The notes beneath the pieces were generated by a model. The model did not search any database. It was not told the DNA's origin and saw nothing but the letters and a program-made list of their open reading frames with translations. A DNA stretch of 47,199 bases, from NCBI GenBank assembly GCA_022843545.1, contig JALHNL010000017.1:1-47199 (forward strand), written 5' to 3'. Shown here one piece after another: positions 6,752-17,485 of this stretch. Position numbers and translations under genes: made by a program. Source of the DNA: Phycisphaerales bacterium. GTDB taxonomy: Bacteria > Planctomycetota > Phycisphaerae > Phycisphaerales > UBA1924. Every line of letters starts with the position of its first letter. The first letter of the stretch is position 1.

Positions 6752-7645
6752 ATGGTGCGTTCTCTCGACAACCCGCCCGATGCACGCCCATCAGGCTCCG
6801 GGCGGGAGCGGCGTCGTCGCCGGCGCAAGCCGGGTGATCCGCGCTACGTCAGCCTGCGGAAGCTGTTCCCGAACCTGATGACCGCGGCGGCGCTGGCGTC
6901 GGGGGTGATGTCGTTTCATTACGCCCAGCAGGGACGGTTTGACCAGGCCATGCTGGCGATCGGGCTGGCCTTTCTGCTCGACGGGCTGGACGGGCGTCTG
7001 GCCCGCCTGCTGAAGGCGAGCACGCGGTTCGGCGAGAAGTTCGACTCGATCGCGGACTTCACGTCGTTCGGGTTCGCGCCCGCCTTCCTGCTCTACCAGT
7101 GGCACCTGAAGGAACTGGGCCTGGCGGGCGTGGGCGTGGTGATGCTCTACGCGCTGTGCGCCGCCTACCGCCTGGTGCGGTTCACCAAGCAGGCCAAACG
7201 CCAGCCCGTGAACGCCAGGCCGGGGCGGTTCTTCCAAGGTCTGCCCGCGCCCGCGGCGGCGGGGCTGGCGCTCATCCCGCCCATGCTCGAGCGTTCGTCG
7301 CTGGAGTGGGTCGCGCCCACCTGGGCCGCGGCGGGATGGACGCTGCTTCTGGCCTTCCTGATGGCCAGCCGGATAGCGATGCTCTCGCCCAAGGGTTGGC
7401 GCATCCGCGCTGAGTGGGTCATCCCGCTCATGCTGGTGGCGGGGGCGGTGACGATGGGCCTCTTGCGCGACCCGTGGCTGACGGCCTCGGGCGTCTTCGC
7501 GTTGTACCTGCTGACGCTCCCCGTGGCGGTGGTGTGGAGGCGCGCCGAACGCCATCGCATCAAGACCAAGCAGATCGCCGAGGCGGAGCAAGCGGGAGCC
7601 GGGGCTGGCGGACCGGGCACGACGGGAGCAGCGTCGGGAACTTGA
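6752..7645 (+). CDS. pssA: CDP-diacylglycerol-serine O-phosphatidyltransferase
   Basis: A 297-residue integral membrane enzyme that makes phosphatidylserine from CDP-diacylglycerol and serine, the substrate for Psd. The CDP-alcohol phosphotransferase motif is complete: D80-G-R-L-A-R85, eight residues, G94, D98 and D102. About seven hydrophobic segments follow a very basic N-terminus (residues 19-27 nearly all Arg). The C-terminal tail is polar and Gly/Ala-rich. It lies downstream of psd in the same direction; the mntA-hepT pair separates them by about 840 nt. Start at 6752 is the most upstream reasonable ATG; no strong Shine-Dalgarno is seen. Confidence 0.94.
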   Translation: MVRSLDNPPDARPSGSGRERRRRRRKPGDPRYVSLRKLFPNLMTAAALASGVMSFHYAQQGRFDQAMLAIGLAFLLDGLDGRLARLLKASTRFGEKFDSIADFTSFGFAPAFLLYQWHLKELGLAGVGVVMLYALCAAYRLVRFTKQAKRQPVNARPGRFFQGLPAPAAAGLALIPPMLERSSLEWVAPTWAAAGWTLLLAFLMASRIAMLSPKGWRIRAEWVIPLMLVAGAVTMGLLRDPWLTASGVFALYLLTLPVAVVWRRAERHRIKTKQIAEAEQAGAGAGGPGTTGAASGT

Positions 7646-7716
7646 TCTCAAAGCCGATGGAGAGGTGTCACCGGTGAGACGCCCGGGCCGGCGAGGTCGG
7701 GTTGTGGATTCACACC

Positions 7717-9093
7717 TCAGGGCTTGGCTTCGGGCGCGGTGGTCATCTCGCCCTCGGCGGGCGCGGGCTGGGCCTCGGGCGCTTCGGAAGCCTGCGCGAC
7801 CGCGGCGGGCGCGGGCTTGGCGGGCGCAGCGGCCACGGGGCGGGCGGGCAACTCGCCCTTGGCCAGCGCGATCGCCGGTGCAGTGGCGCCGGCCCAGATC
7901 GAGTCCTGCCCCGAGCGGTCGCTCACGAAGTAGAGCTCGCCGCTACCTCCCCACGCGGGAGACATCGAGCGGTACGGGCCCGCGGTGAGGGCCACCTTTG
8001 ACGAGCCGTCGGCGGCGGCGAGCCACACCTCGGCGCGGGTCGGGCGGACGTTCAACTCACCGGGAGCGGGCTCGGCCACCAGGGCCGAGACGTAGGCGAT
8101 CCAGCGTCCGTCGGGGGACCAGGAGGGGTTGATGGCGGCGGTGTCGCGCGCGGGGACGATCTCGGTGGGCATCATCGCGTGGCCGGGCTTGTAGTCCACG
8201 GTCCACACGCTGTAGGCACGGTCGCCGCGCTGGCGGGCGCGCTGGAAGACGATGCGATCCGCTCCGCCCTCGCCCGTGCCGGCGACGGGCGACCACTCGG
8301 GGAGCAGGCCGTAACCGATGAACTCGGGCGTCTGGGGGTTCTTGGCGTCGATGACCCACAGTTCCCACTGACCGGTGCGCGAGCCCAGGCGCGAGAAGAC
8401 GAGCTTGGAGCCGTCGGGCGACCACGACGGGTGCAGGTCGGCGGCGCGCTCGAAGGTGAGCTGCACCGCGGGCCCGCCCTGCGTGCTCATCACGAAGATG
8501 TTCCACGCGCCGCGGCGGTCGCTGGCGAAGGCGATGCGCGAGCCGTCGGGGCTGATGGCGGGCATCACGTCGTTGGCGGCGTCGGAGGTGAGCTGGGTGA
8601 CGCTGCTGGAGCCCGTGCGCTTGAAGTACAGATCGCTGGTGGCGCGGTGGCGCGTGCTGGCGAAGACCATGAAGCCGCCGTCGCGGGAGATGGCCGGGTC
8701 AAAGTCCGCGCCCACGTCGCCCGTGGTGACGCGCTCGAACGCGCCTTCGTCGTCGGTGGGCCCGAAGGGCTGAGCGCCGGGCAAGGGCTCGTCGAACATC
8801 GCGGCGGGGGCGGACATGGTCAGCGCCTCGGCGTCGGCGGGGAGCGGGCGCGTCAGCGCGGCGCTGGTGGCCTCCTGGGCCCACGAGGGCGCCGGCTCGG
8901 GCGCGGGCATGGATCGCAGCGCGACGCGCTTGGGCGGCGTCGGGGGCGGGACGGCCTGAGCCGCGGCTTCCTGTTCGCGACGCAGCGCGTCCTTCTCGGC
9001 GAAGATCACGCTCTCGCGGTTGCAGCCGCCAAGGGCCAGGCCGGCCAGGAGCAGAAGGCTCACACACGTCACGTTCGGCGCGCGCAGGTTCAT
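7717..9093 (-). CDS. TolB-like PD40 beta-propeller lipoprotein
   Basis: A 458-residue exported protein. The N-terminal signal ends in the lipobox LGGC (C24), so it should be lipid-anchored in the envelope. A Pro/Ala-rich linker runs to about residue 125. PD40/WD40-like blades follow, with the repeated wording SPDGSRIAFASDRRG, SPDGSKLVFSR, SPDGRWIAYVSA and GELYFVSDRSGQ, as in TolB. The last 60 residues are Ala/Pro-rich and probably disordered. There are no tol or pal genes nearby, so a role in the Tol-Pal system is not implied; a binding or scaffold role is more cautious. ATG at 9093 was chosen because it begins the signal peptide. Confidence 0.82.
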   Translation of the reverse strand: MNLRAPNVTCVSLLLLAGLALGGCNRESVIFAEKDALRREQEAAAQAVPPPTPPKRVALRSMPAPEPAPSWAQEATSAALTRPLPADAEALTMSAPAAMFDEPLPGAQPFGPTDDEGAFERVTTGDVGADFDPAISRDGGFMVFASTRHRATSDLYFKRTGSSSVTQLTSDAANDVMPAISPDGSRIAFASDRRGAWNIFVMSTQGGPAVQLTFERAADLHPSWSPDGSKLVFSRLGSRTGQWELWVIDAKNPQTPEFIGYGLLPEWSPVAGTGEGGADRIVFQRARQRGDRAYSVWTVDYKPGHAMMPTEIVPARDTAAINPSWSPDGRWIAYVSALVAEPAPGELNVRPTRAEVWLAAADGSSKVALTAGPYRSMSPAWGGSGELYFVSDRSGQDSIWAGATAPAIALAKGELPARPVAAAPAKPAPAAVAQASEAPEAQPAPAEGEMTTAPEAKP

Positions 9094-9209
9094 CGGTTTT
9101 CCCCGTTCAAGGTCGGGGCGTGCGTGCAGCGCTCGCCCCACGGGGGAACCATCGGCTTTCTAGGACGTGCAGTTGAGCCACCCGGGCAAGGCCCCCGGGC
9201 CGGGCGGGT

Positions 9210-9449
9210 TCAGAACCGCGAGCCGCGCTCGCACGCCGGCTTGACCCCCGGGTCGCGTTCCCAGCGGGCGTGGCGGTCGCGGGGGCTCTCCACCGCTTCC
9301 AGGTGCTGCAGATAGTGCGCGAGCTGTGCGGGCGCAAAGTCCACCAGGGCCTCGCGCCTCAGCGCCGGGGCCACCACCACGATGCGCTCGATGAGTTGGT
9401 CCACGGTCATGGACGTGTTCTGAGGCTGCCAATCGCGGGCGTGCACCAT
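9210..9449 (-). CDS. Small hypothetical protein
   Basis: A 79-residue protein I do not recognise. The ATG at 9449 follows a strong GGAGGT with 5 nt spacing, which supports real translation and decides the start over the longer frame to 9614. It is predicted mainly helical in the middle (SMTVDQLIERIVVVAPALRR, then REALVDFAPAQLAHYLQHLE), with a charged Arg/Asp-rich C-terminus. It contains one Cys and no signal peptide. It may be co-transcribed with the TolB-like lipoprotein downstream (117 nt gap). Confidence 0.55.
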   Translation of the reverse strand: MVHARDWQPQNTSMTVDQLIERIVVVAPALRREALVDFAPAQLAHYLQHLEAVESPRDRHARWERDPGVKPACERGSRF

Positions 9450-9682
9450 GGTCGACCTCCGGTGTGACTTGGGGGATATCGACCGGGGCGAGATCGCCGG
9501 CGTAGGCGTGTAACGTGTGGACAACCGGGCGGGCCGGCCGCGGACCACTACAGGTTGGGCATGGGGCGGCGCGATTGACCGCCCGGTGGGTGTCGCAGCC
9601 GCGTCCGGCTTCAATCGCGGACCTTGGCCCCGGACTCGCCCGCCGTCCGGGTTCAGTCGCCGCCCCGGCGTACGCTCGCCCG

Positions 9683-10336
9683 ATGCGCGCCTTTGAGTTC
9701 ACCCCGACTGACCACGCCGACCTGTACGCGATCTCTCCGCTGGGCTCCCCCGGATCTGCGGCGGGCGGGCTCGGGTGGTTCTGCAACCGGAGCGTTGGCA
9801 GCGATGGCCCCTTGCCCGGCGCGGTCAGGGGGTCGTCGCTGGTGGTGTGGTCGGGTGGGCTGGGCGAGGGGCTCTTTGACGCTGATCCGCGAACATGGAT
9901 GAGCCCGGGGTGGGCGGCGCTGAGCGAGGCCCTGCCACGCTGGCTCGAGAAGTGCGAGGGCGCGGGGATTCGCCCGGTCCTGAGGCCGCACGCACGGCAC
10001 GTCATGAGCGACGCGCCGGGCATCGCCCGCGTGCTGCGCGAGTTCCCCGGGGTGCGGGTGCTGCTGGACCCGGCGGCCATGCTCACGGCGAACATGATCG
10101 CGACCGCGGAGGACCACTTCACACGCACGCTGTCATCGCTGGGATATCACGAGCGGGTGATGGGCGTGGTGATGGCGAACGTGCTGGCGCCGGCGGGGGC
10201 GGCGAGCGACACTGATGACGGTCCGCCGCTGCGCCGCGTCGCGCTCGACCGGGGCGTGCTGGACGGGGCGATGATCCGGCGGCTGGTGGAGGAGTATGTG
10301 CCGGAGCATGTGCCGCGGGTGATGGAGGGAGGATGA
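9683..10336 (+). CDS. Hypothetical protein, possibly xylose-isomerase-like TIM barrel
   Basis: A 217-residue protein. The segment RPVLRPHARHVMSDAPGIARVLREFP followed by VRVLLDPAAMLT and VMGVVMANVL resembles the strand-helix pattern of sugar-phosphate isomerase/epimerase TIM barrels, where a DPAxM-like stretch holds a metal ligand, but the protein is shorter than the usual 270-300 residues. The start at 9683 (MRAFEFTPTDHAD) is the first ATG with protein-like sequence; the longer frame from 9515 is Arg/Pro-rich and probably spurious. It diverges from the 79-residue gene. Function is unknown and the fold is a tentative reading. Confidence 0.55.
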   Translation: MRAFEFTPTDHADLYAISPLGSPGSAAGGLGWFCNRSVGSDGPLPGAVRGSSLVVWSGGLGEGLFDADPRTWMSPGWAALSEALPRWLEKCEGAGIRPVLRPHARHVMSDAPGIARVLREFPGVRVLLDPAAMLTANMIATAEDHFTRTLSSLGYHERVMGVVMANVLAPAGAASDTDDGPPLRRVALDRGVLDGAMIRRLVEEYVPEHVPRVMEGG

Positions 10337-10410
10337 AGGATGAGGGGCGTGGGTTGCAGCAGGGGACGCCTTTGGGTGAACTCGCGTGTTTCGGCTTTCG
10401 CACCCAAATG

Positions 10411-10434
10411 AAAAACCCCGGGCCGGGCCCGGGG
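10411..10434 (-). terminator. Rho-independent terminator of the FAS1 gene
   Basis: Read on the minus strand, CCCCGGG, a 5-nt loop and CCCGGGG form a 7-bp GC stem followed by five T (A 10411-10415 on plus). It lies 45 nt after the stop codon of the FAS1 gene. Confidence 0.75.
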
Positions 10435-10478
10435 GTGCTCCGCAGGTTCAAGACTCGTTTGCTCGTGGCTGGCCCACC

Positions 10479-11714
10479 TCAGCGGGCGGAGGACATCATC
10501 ATCTGCCCGTCCATGGCCTGGTCGAGGGCGCGACGCAGGGTCCAGGCGCGGTCGGACATGCTGTGCTGCTGCATCGCCTCGCCCAGAGCGGAGCGGAGGG
10601 CCATCCGCGTGCCGCGGTCGGTGCGGGCGTCGTTCATGAGCGCCATCGCCGCGACGTGATACACCGCGGCGCACCCGGCGGCCTCGCCCCGATTGAACAT
10701 CGGCGCACCCAGGCTGATGGCGGTCTCGACCAGCTCGCGCTGGTCGGCGGCCAGCACCGGGCCCATGCCGGCGGGCTGCCCCGCGGCGAGCTTCTTCAGC
10801 ACGCCCTCGGGCACCAGCACGGTGTCGATCACGTGCACCACGCCGTTGGAGGCGTCGATGTCGGTCGAGAGGATCTTGGCGTTGTTCACCATGGCCTGGC
10901 TGCCCTCGACCATGAACGTGACCTCGCCGCCCTGCAGGGTCTTGCCCTTGCCGGCCTTGAGGGCCTGGTCGCTGAAGACGCGGCCGGCGATCACGTGGTA
11001 CGTGATGATCTCGGCGAGCACGGCCTTGTTCTGGGGCTTCAGGAGCGAGGCGAGGACCTCCTTGGGGAGCTTCTCGAAGGCCGCGTTGGTCGGGGCGAGC
11101 ACGGTGAGCGCGTCCTTGCCGGAGATCGCCTCGGCCAGGCCCGCGGCCTTCACCGCCGCCACCAGCGTGGAGAGGTCCTTGACGCCCGAGGCCAGTTCGG
11201 CGAGGTTCTTGCTCTCGGGCAGGATGACCTTGTCGATGACGTGGATGACGCCGTTGCTCGCGCCGATGTCGGCCTTCACGACCTTGGCGCCGTCAACGAA
11301 GAGCGAGCCGCCCTCGACCTTGAGGTTGATGCGCTGGCCGTTGAGGGTGTCGGCGAACGAGGCCTTCATGGCCGCGCCCGACTCCACCTTGGCCGGCAGG
11401 ACGTGGTAGGTGAGGATCGAGGCGAGCTTGGCCTTGTTCTCGGGCTTGAGCAGGTCGGCGATGGCGTCCTTGCCGAGGGCGGCGAAGGCCTCGTCGGTGG
11501 GCGCGAAGACGGTGATGGGGCTCGTGGTGGACAGGGCTTCGGCCAGGCCCGCCGCCTGAGCGGCCGCGAGCAGGGTCTTGAACGACCCGGCCTCGGAAGC
11601 GACCTGGACCACGTTGTTCTTGGGGGTGTCGCCGGTGGTGCCGGTGGCGTTGACCGCCACACCCGCCGAGGCGACCATCAAACCAGCCATGACCGCAAGG
11701 AATCCAGCTTTCAT
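10479..11714 (-). CDS. Secreted protein with two fasciclin (FAS1) domains and a helical C-terminal module
   Basis: A 411-residue exported protein. A signal peptide covers about residues 1-23. Two FAS1 domains follow (about 38-165 and 175-305), each with the family's TVFAPTDEAF or TVLAPTNAAF strand and the NGVIHVIDKVILP or NGVVHVIDTVLVP end. FAS1 domains serve in adhesion and matrix contact. The last 100 residues hold a separate helical unit (SLGAPMFNRGEAAGCAAVYH...RMALRSALGEAMQQ) that I cannot name. ATG at 11714 has AAGGAG 6 nt upstream. It diverges from an ECF sigma/RskA pair, as the FAS1 proteins MPT70/MPT83 are controlled by SigK/RskA in mycobacteria. Confidence 0.92.
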   Translation of the reverse strand: MKAGFLAVMAGLMVASAGVAVNATGTTGDTPKNNVVQVASEAGSFKTLLAAAQAAGLAEALSTTSPITVFAPTDEAFAALGKDAIADLLKPENKAKLASILTYHVLPAKVESGAAMKASFADTLNGQRINLKVEGGSLFVDGAKVVKADIGASNGVIHVIDKVILPESKNLAELASGVKDLSTLVAAVKAAGLAEAISGKDALTVLAPTNAAFEKLPKEVLASLLKPQNKAVLAEIITYHVIAGRVFSDQALKAGKGKTLQGGEVTFMVEGSQAMVNNAKILSTDIDASNGVVHVIDTVLVPEGVLKKLAAGQPAGMGPVLAADQRELVETAISLGAPMFNRGEAAGCAAVYHVAAMALMNDARTDRGTRMALRSALGEAMQQHSMSDRAWTLRRALDQAMDGQMMMSSAR

Positions 11715-11825
11715 CGAGTGCTCCTTAAGGTCCCGGTCTCGGCATGCACAAGCCGGTGCGGGACGCTCGCGGTTCGGAGCCGTGAACGATTTGGATGTTC
11801 TGGACGTTTGGTATTGACGTGGTAT

Positions 11826-11845
11826 AAACTCGACACGCCGAGTTT
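11826..11845. promoter_or_regulatory. Inverted repeat AAACTCG-N6-CGAGTTT in the FAS1/sigma intergenic region
   Basis: Perfect 7-nt arms (11826-11832 and 11839-11845) around ACACGC. On the minus strand it includes GGAAAC just upstream, which resembles an ECF -35 element, and TATACC downstream. On the plus strand TTGACG (11814-11819) and TATAAA lie just before it. Which gene it controls cannot be settled by eye. Confidence 0.4.
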
Positions 11846-11909
11846 CCGCGGGGAAAATCCACCTCCCATCCGTCACCCGAATCCGATCCGTCGGACGCAG
11901 GAGTAGGTC

Positions 11910-12494
11910 GTGACCGTGCCCAACCCCTCTTCGGAGGGCGACATCCTGCGACGAAGCGCGATCGGTGACCAGGCCGCCGTGGCCGAGTGCATCCGAGTGT
12001 TCGCGCCGATGGTTCTGGCGATCGCGCGGCAAACGCTCGCGGACCCGCTGGTGATCGAGGACGCTGTGCAGGACGTGTTCATCGAAATCTGGCGGTCGTC
12101 GGGGCGGTTTGATCCGCAGAAGGGTTCGGCGCGCACGTTCGTGGCGACGATCGCGCGGCGCCGGTTGATCGACCGCGGTCGGCACGAGCAGTCGCGCATC
12201 AAGGGCGTCGTGGGTCTTGAGGCGGCCGAACGCCCAACGGGCGGGCCCACCAGCGCGGACCGGCTGGCCAGCCGCGAGGACGCGCAGCGGGCGGCACGTC
12301 TCATTGAGGCGATGGGCGAGCCGCAGCGCACCGCGGTGAAGCTCAGCATGGGCCAGGGCTGGAGCCACCAGCGGATCAGCGACCATTTGAACATCCCCCT
12401 GGGAACGGTGAAGACCATGCTGCGTCGGGCGATCATGAATCTGCGCGATGCCCTGGGCGGCGCGAAGGCCACTACGGCGGGAGGTGAGGCGTGA
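11910..12494 (+). CDS. sigK: ECF sigma factor, SigK-like
   Basis: A 194-residue extracytoplasmic-function sigma factor. Region 2 spans about 25-92 (VIEDAVQDVFIEIWRSSGRF, then TFVATIARRRLIDRGR), and region 4 about 135-185 (GWSHQRISDHLNIPLGTVKT). Region 3 is absent, as in all ECF factors. The start is GTG at 11910 with AGGAG 6 nt upstream. The stop overlaps the GTG start of the RskA-like anti-sigma gene (GTGA), indicating coupling. SigK assignment rests on the RskA partner and divergent FAS1 gene and not on sequence alignment. Confidence 0.88.
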   Translation: MTVPNPSSEGDILRRSAIGDQAAVAECIRVFAPMVLAIARQTLADPLVIEDAVQDVFIEIWRSSGRFDPQKGSARTFVATIARRRLIDRGRHEQSRIKGVVGLEAAERPTGGPTSADRLASREDAQRAARLIEAMGEPQRTAVKLSMGQGWSHQRISDHLNIPLGTVKTMLRRAIMNLRDALGGAKATTAGGEA

Positions 12495-13303
12495 ACCCGC
12501 TGCCCCCCCACCACACCAACGGGCATCCCTCGGGCCGCCCGATGGACGAAGCCACGCTCGACCTCCTTATCGCGTCTCAGACCGACGGGCTCCAGCCCGC
12601 AGAGGCCCGGAACCTGGAAGACGCGCTGGAGTCGACCGACCCGGCGGAGATCATGCAAACGCTGCGGGCGCTGGACGCGGCGCGGCTGGCCCTGCGCGGC
12701 GATGAGGCGGGCGCGGACGACCTGCCCGCGTCGCTGGAAGCCAAGTTGGCCGGGCAGGCCAAGGGCTACTTTGCCAGCGTGACGGCTCCGGTGGCTTCAG
12801 GCATCCCGGATCGCGAGCCCGACACGCGAACTTTCCCGATCTGGACCCGCTACGCCGGGTGGCTGGCGGCCGCGGCGGCGATCGCGCTGGCGGTGGTCGC
12901 CTTCAGCACGCGCACGCCCACCGCGCCCGCGGACCCGATCGCCGTGCTCAACTCCCGCACCGACACCTTCCGCTGGGACTTCGCCGGGCTCACCGACGAC
13001 ATGAAGGGCGTGAAGGGTCAGGTGGTCTGGAACGACACGCTGCAGCAGGGCTATATGGAGCTCACCGGCCTGCCCGACAACGACCCGGGGCAGAAGCAGT
13101 ACCAGCTCTGGATCGTCGACCCGACCCGCTCCGAGCAGCCGGTGGACGGCGGCGTGTTCAACGCGCCCAAGAGTGGTCAGCGCATCGCCTTCGCCCCGCG
13201 ATTGCCCGTCGACAAGCCCACGACCTTCGCCATCACCGCGGAGAAGCCGGGCGGGGTGGTGGTGTCCAAGGGCCCGCTGCTGGTGGCGGCGGTGCGGAAG
13301 TGA
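12491..13303 (+). CDS. rskA: Anti-sigma-K factor RskA-like membrane protein
   Basis: A 270-residue single-pass membrane protein. The cytoplasmic N-terminus (1-115) should hold the sigma-binding part, including MDEATLDLLIASQTDGLQPA. One membrane segment lies at about 121-139. The periplasmic domain (150-268) matches the RskA C-terminal type: GQVVWNDTLQQGYMELTGLP, then KQYQLWIVDP, then GVFN and a final GGVVVSKGPLLVA. In mycobacteria RskA is degraded by regulated proteolysis to free SigK. It starts with GTG overlapping the sigma gene stop. Confidence 0.92.
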   Translation: MNPLPPHHTNGHPSGRPMDEATLDLLIASQTDGLQPAEARNLEDALESTDPAEIMQTLRALDAARLALRGDEAGADDLPASLEAKLAGQAKGYFASVTAPVASGIPDREPDTRTFPIWTRYAGWLAAAAAIALAVVAFSTRTPTAPADPIAVLNSRTDTFRWDFAGLTDDMKGVKGQVVWNDTLQQGYMELTGLPDNDPGQKQYQLWIVDPTRSEQPVDGGVFNAPKSGQRIAFAPRLPVDKPTTFAITAEKPGGVVVSKGPLLVAAVRK

Positions 13304-13558
13304 GTTGCAGGCCGGGCGCTGGCTAGTGCTTCGCGTCTCGTCGTGCGACTTGGGACTTTCGGGGCTTGGGGGCCTGAAGGCCGGAAGACGCCCTGGGGTT
13401 TTGTCGCCAAGCCTTCTCAGCCCCCGGCTGCTGAATCACAGCCCTTCGGGCTTGGAAGCAAGAACGCAACAGAGCATGGGGACGCCTGTGCCATCGGCGA
13501 TCGTCCGGCACAGGCTGGACGACTGTGCCACCGGCGAGCATGTTGCACTGAGAGACTG

Positions 13559-13936
13559 TCAGGCCCCGAAGCGCAGGCGCTGGCCTGTCTCGGGGTCCAT
13601 GAGGGTCCACTTCTGCTCGCGGCAAAGGCGCATCAGGACCGGGAAGGCGAAATCCTCGTCGGTCATGGTGACCATCAACTGCGAGATCTCGTCGCCGCCG
13701 GTGGGGACTTCGAGGATCATGCCCGGGCCGTACATGGTGAGCAGGCCCATCGAGGCCTTGCCCAGCGCGCCGTCCTGGGCGGTGTTGAAGCGGGCGAGGA
13801 CAGCCTCGACCTGCTTCAGATTGCCCAGCGCGGGCAGCCCGCCGTCATGGGCGGGGTCCGCGGTGCGCATCACGATGACCTGACGCTTGGGCACGGGCGG
13901 AGGGTAGGTGGGCCGGGTCCTGAAAGCGGTTATCAA
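13559..13936 (-). CDS. Conserved-looking hypothetical protein
   Basis: A 125-residue cytoplasmic protein I do not recognise. It has an alternating strand and helix pattern: RQVIVMRTADPAH, then a helix NLKQVEAVLARFNTA, a strand GPGMILEVPTG, then EISQLMVTMTDEDFAFPVLMRLCREQ, and a final WTLMDPETGQRLRFGA. No signal peptide or membrane segment. It stands alone between convergent rskA and divergent prkA. The true start could be an internal codon near residue 15-20. The 255-nt gap before it (13304-13558) holds nothing I can name. Confidence 0.6.
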   Translation of the reverse strand: MITAFRTRPTYPPPVPKRQVIVMRTADPAHDGGLPALGNLKQVEAVLARFNTAQDGALGKASMGLLTMYGPGMILEVPTGGDEISQLMVTMTDEDFAFPVLMRLCREQKWTLMDPETGQRLRFGA

Positions 13937-14240
13937 CCGTGCGTTTTCCGAATCCCCGGTTCTGCGGACGGCGTATCAGAGAGAGATGGCCGGGTCGGCC
14001 GGGGTGAACTGACTTTGCGGTGCGGGAAAGCCGATAAGTCCCTGTCCGAGGGTTCACCTTTGACCGACCCGAGACCTCTCCGCGCGCGGCGCTGCCCGAA
14101 GCTCACCCGCCGCGCCGAGACAGGGTCGACCGGACGCGCGGCGTCGCGAGGCGCCGAGCGGGCTGTTTGGGGCCGAACACGTGCCGCGGCGCTTCGTCGG
14201 CGTCCGGCTCGCCACCTTCCCGGCCCCGGGGTGAGCACCG
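13937..14240. other. Intergenic region upstream of prkA
   Basis: About 300 nt between the divergent hypothetical gene and prkA. I see no repeat array, strong hairpin or convincing promoter hexamers. It presumably holds both promoters. Confidence 0.4.
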
Positions 14241-16385
<2,145 letters not shown>

Positions 16386-16414
16386 TTCGCGATATCGGAT
16401 GCGCACCAACGACA

Positions 16415-16442
16415 AAGCCCCGGGGCACGCGCCCCGGGGCTT
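16415..16442. terminator. Bidirectional terminator between prkA and the PEP-CTERM-like gene
   Basis: A perfect 12-bp stem (AAGCCCCGGGGC, loop ACGC, GCCCCGGGGCTT) lies between two convergent genes. It is followed by GTTTGTT on plus and by a short T-rich stretch on minus, so it can serve both. Confidence 0.85.
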
Positions 16443-16469
16443 GTTTGTTCATGGCGTTGTCAGACTCTC

Positions 16470-17174
16470 TCAAGCCCGGCGCCGGCGCGCCGCCACCAGC
16501 CCGCCCAGGCCCAGGAGCGCCATCGCGCCCGGGGTCGGGAGGACCTGCACGTTCTCGAAGCGGTAGCCGCCCGAGGCGCTGGTGTAGCCGCTGAAGGTGA
16601 AGCGGACGAAAGCCGTGGGCGTGTTCTGCAGCGCAGCGACGCTGGAGAGGTCGACGGTGCGCAGGTTGTAGTTGGAGTTGTTGGTCGGCACGAACGAGCC
16701 GAAGGTGGTGTAGTTCACCCCGTCGGTGGAGTAGTCGATGCCGATGCTGGTGGGCCCGCTGGTGGTCCCGCGCTCGGCCCAGGTCATGCTGATGGTGTAG
16801 TAGCCGGTGGTGTCGAACTGGAACTGCACCCACTTGCCGTTGCTGTTGTTGCTGGTGTTGCCGCGGATGGCGAGGGCCGACCCGGCAGTGTCGCCGGAGA
16901 GCGCGTTGAGCGTGTTGCCCGAGAAGTACTGCAGAGAACCCTGCAGCAGCGCGTTGGCCGGGGTGGCGGTGCCGTCCCAGGTCGCGACGTTGGTCGTGAT
17001 CTGCGCCGTGCCGGCGGTGTTCTGCAGGTCAGCCAGGATCGGCGGTGTGATTTTGAAATTGTCGGCGAGGGCAGGAACAGTGCTGGGGAACCGCCAATAG
17101 GCGATGGGCAGAGGCTGGGCAAAGCCCGCCGCGGTGGTCAACAAGACAGCCGAAAACGCGATCGCGATCTTCAT
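16470..17174 (-). CDS. Secreted protein with PEP-CTERM-like sorting tail
   Basis: A 234-residue exported protein. The signal peptide covers residues 1-19 (ending FAQ). The body is a beta-rich domain, Thr/Asn/Ser-rich, with strands such as GKWVQFQFDTTGYYTISMTW and AFVRFTFSGYTSASGGYRFEN; this may be a jelly-roll-type binding domain. The C-terminus (213-234) is PTPGAMALLGLGGLVAARRRR plus one Ala: a proline motif, a hydrophobic helix and an Arg cluster, the plan of PEP-CTERM anchors that are cut by an exosortase. ATG at 17174 follows GAGGAG. Its ligand is unknown. Confidence 0.85.
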   Translation of the reverse strand: MKIAIAFSAVLLTTAAGFAQPLPIAYWRFPSTVPALADNFKITPPILADLQNTAGTAQITTNVATWDGTATPANALLQGSLQYFSGNTLNALSGDTAGSALAIRGNTSNNSNGKWVQFQFDTTGYYTISMTWAERGTTSGPTSIGIDYSTDGVNYTTFGSFVPTNNSNYNLRTVDLSSVAALQNTPTAFVRFTFSGYTSASGGYRFENVQVLPTPGAMALLGLGGLVAARRRRA

Positions 17175-17485
17175 CTCTCTCTCCTCAGGTGATGGACCGT
17201 GCGCCCAACGGAAGGGAGGCGCACGGATACCCGAACCCGTCAGGGCTCAGGCACACCCCAAAATAGCCCGAAAACCGACCCCAACCCACCCATACCCATG
17301 TCTTTCCCGAGCTTTCAGGGGTTCACCCTCCCCCGATACGACCGTCGCCACACCCGGCAGCGGGTTCCCCAATCCCCCACAATCTCCGGACAACTCGTGC
17401 GTTACCGTCGTAGACTTCGTACGCTGATCGGGTCTGATCGGGGGCCCGGGGCCAGGCCGGTCCGATAGAGGGGTCAGGAGCACAC
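17175..17485. other. Intergenic region between PEP-CTERM-like gene and tatA
   Basis: A 311-nt divergent spacer. It is less GC-skewed than the coding sequence around it, and no repeat array or stable hairpin was found. Promoters for both genes should lie here, but none is convincing by eye. Confidence 0.35.
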
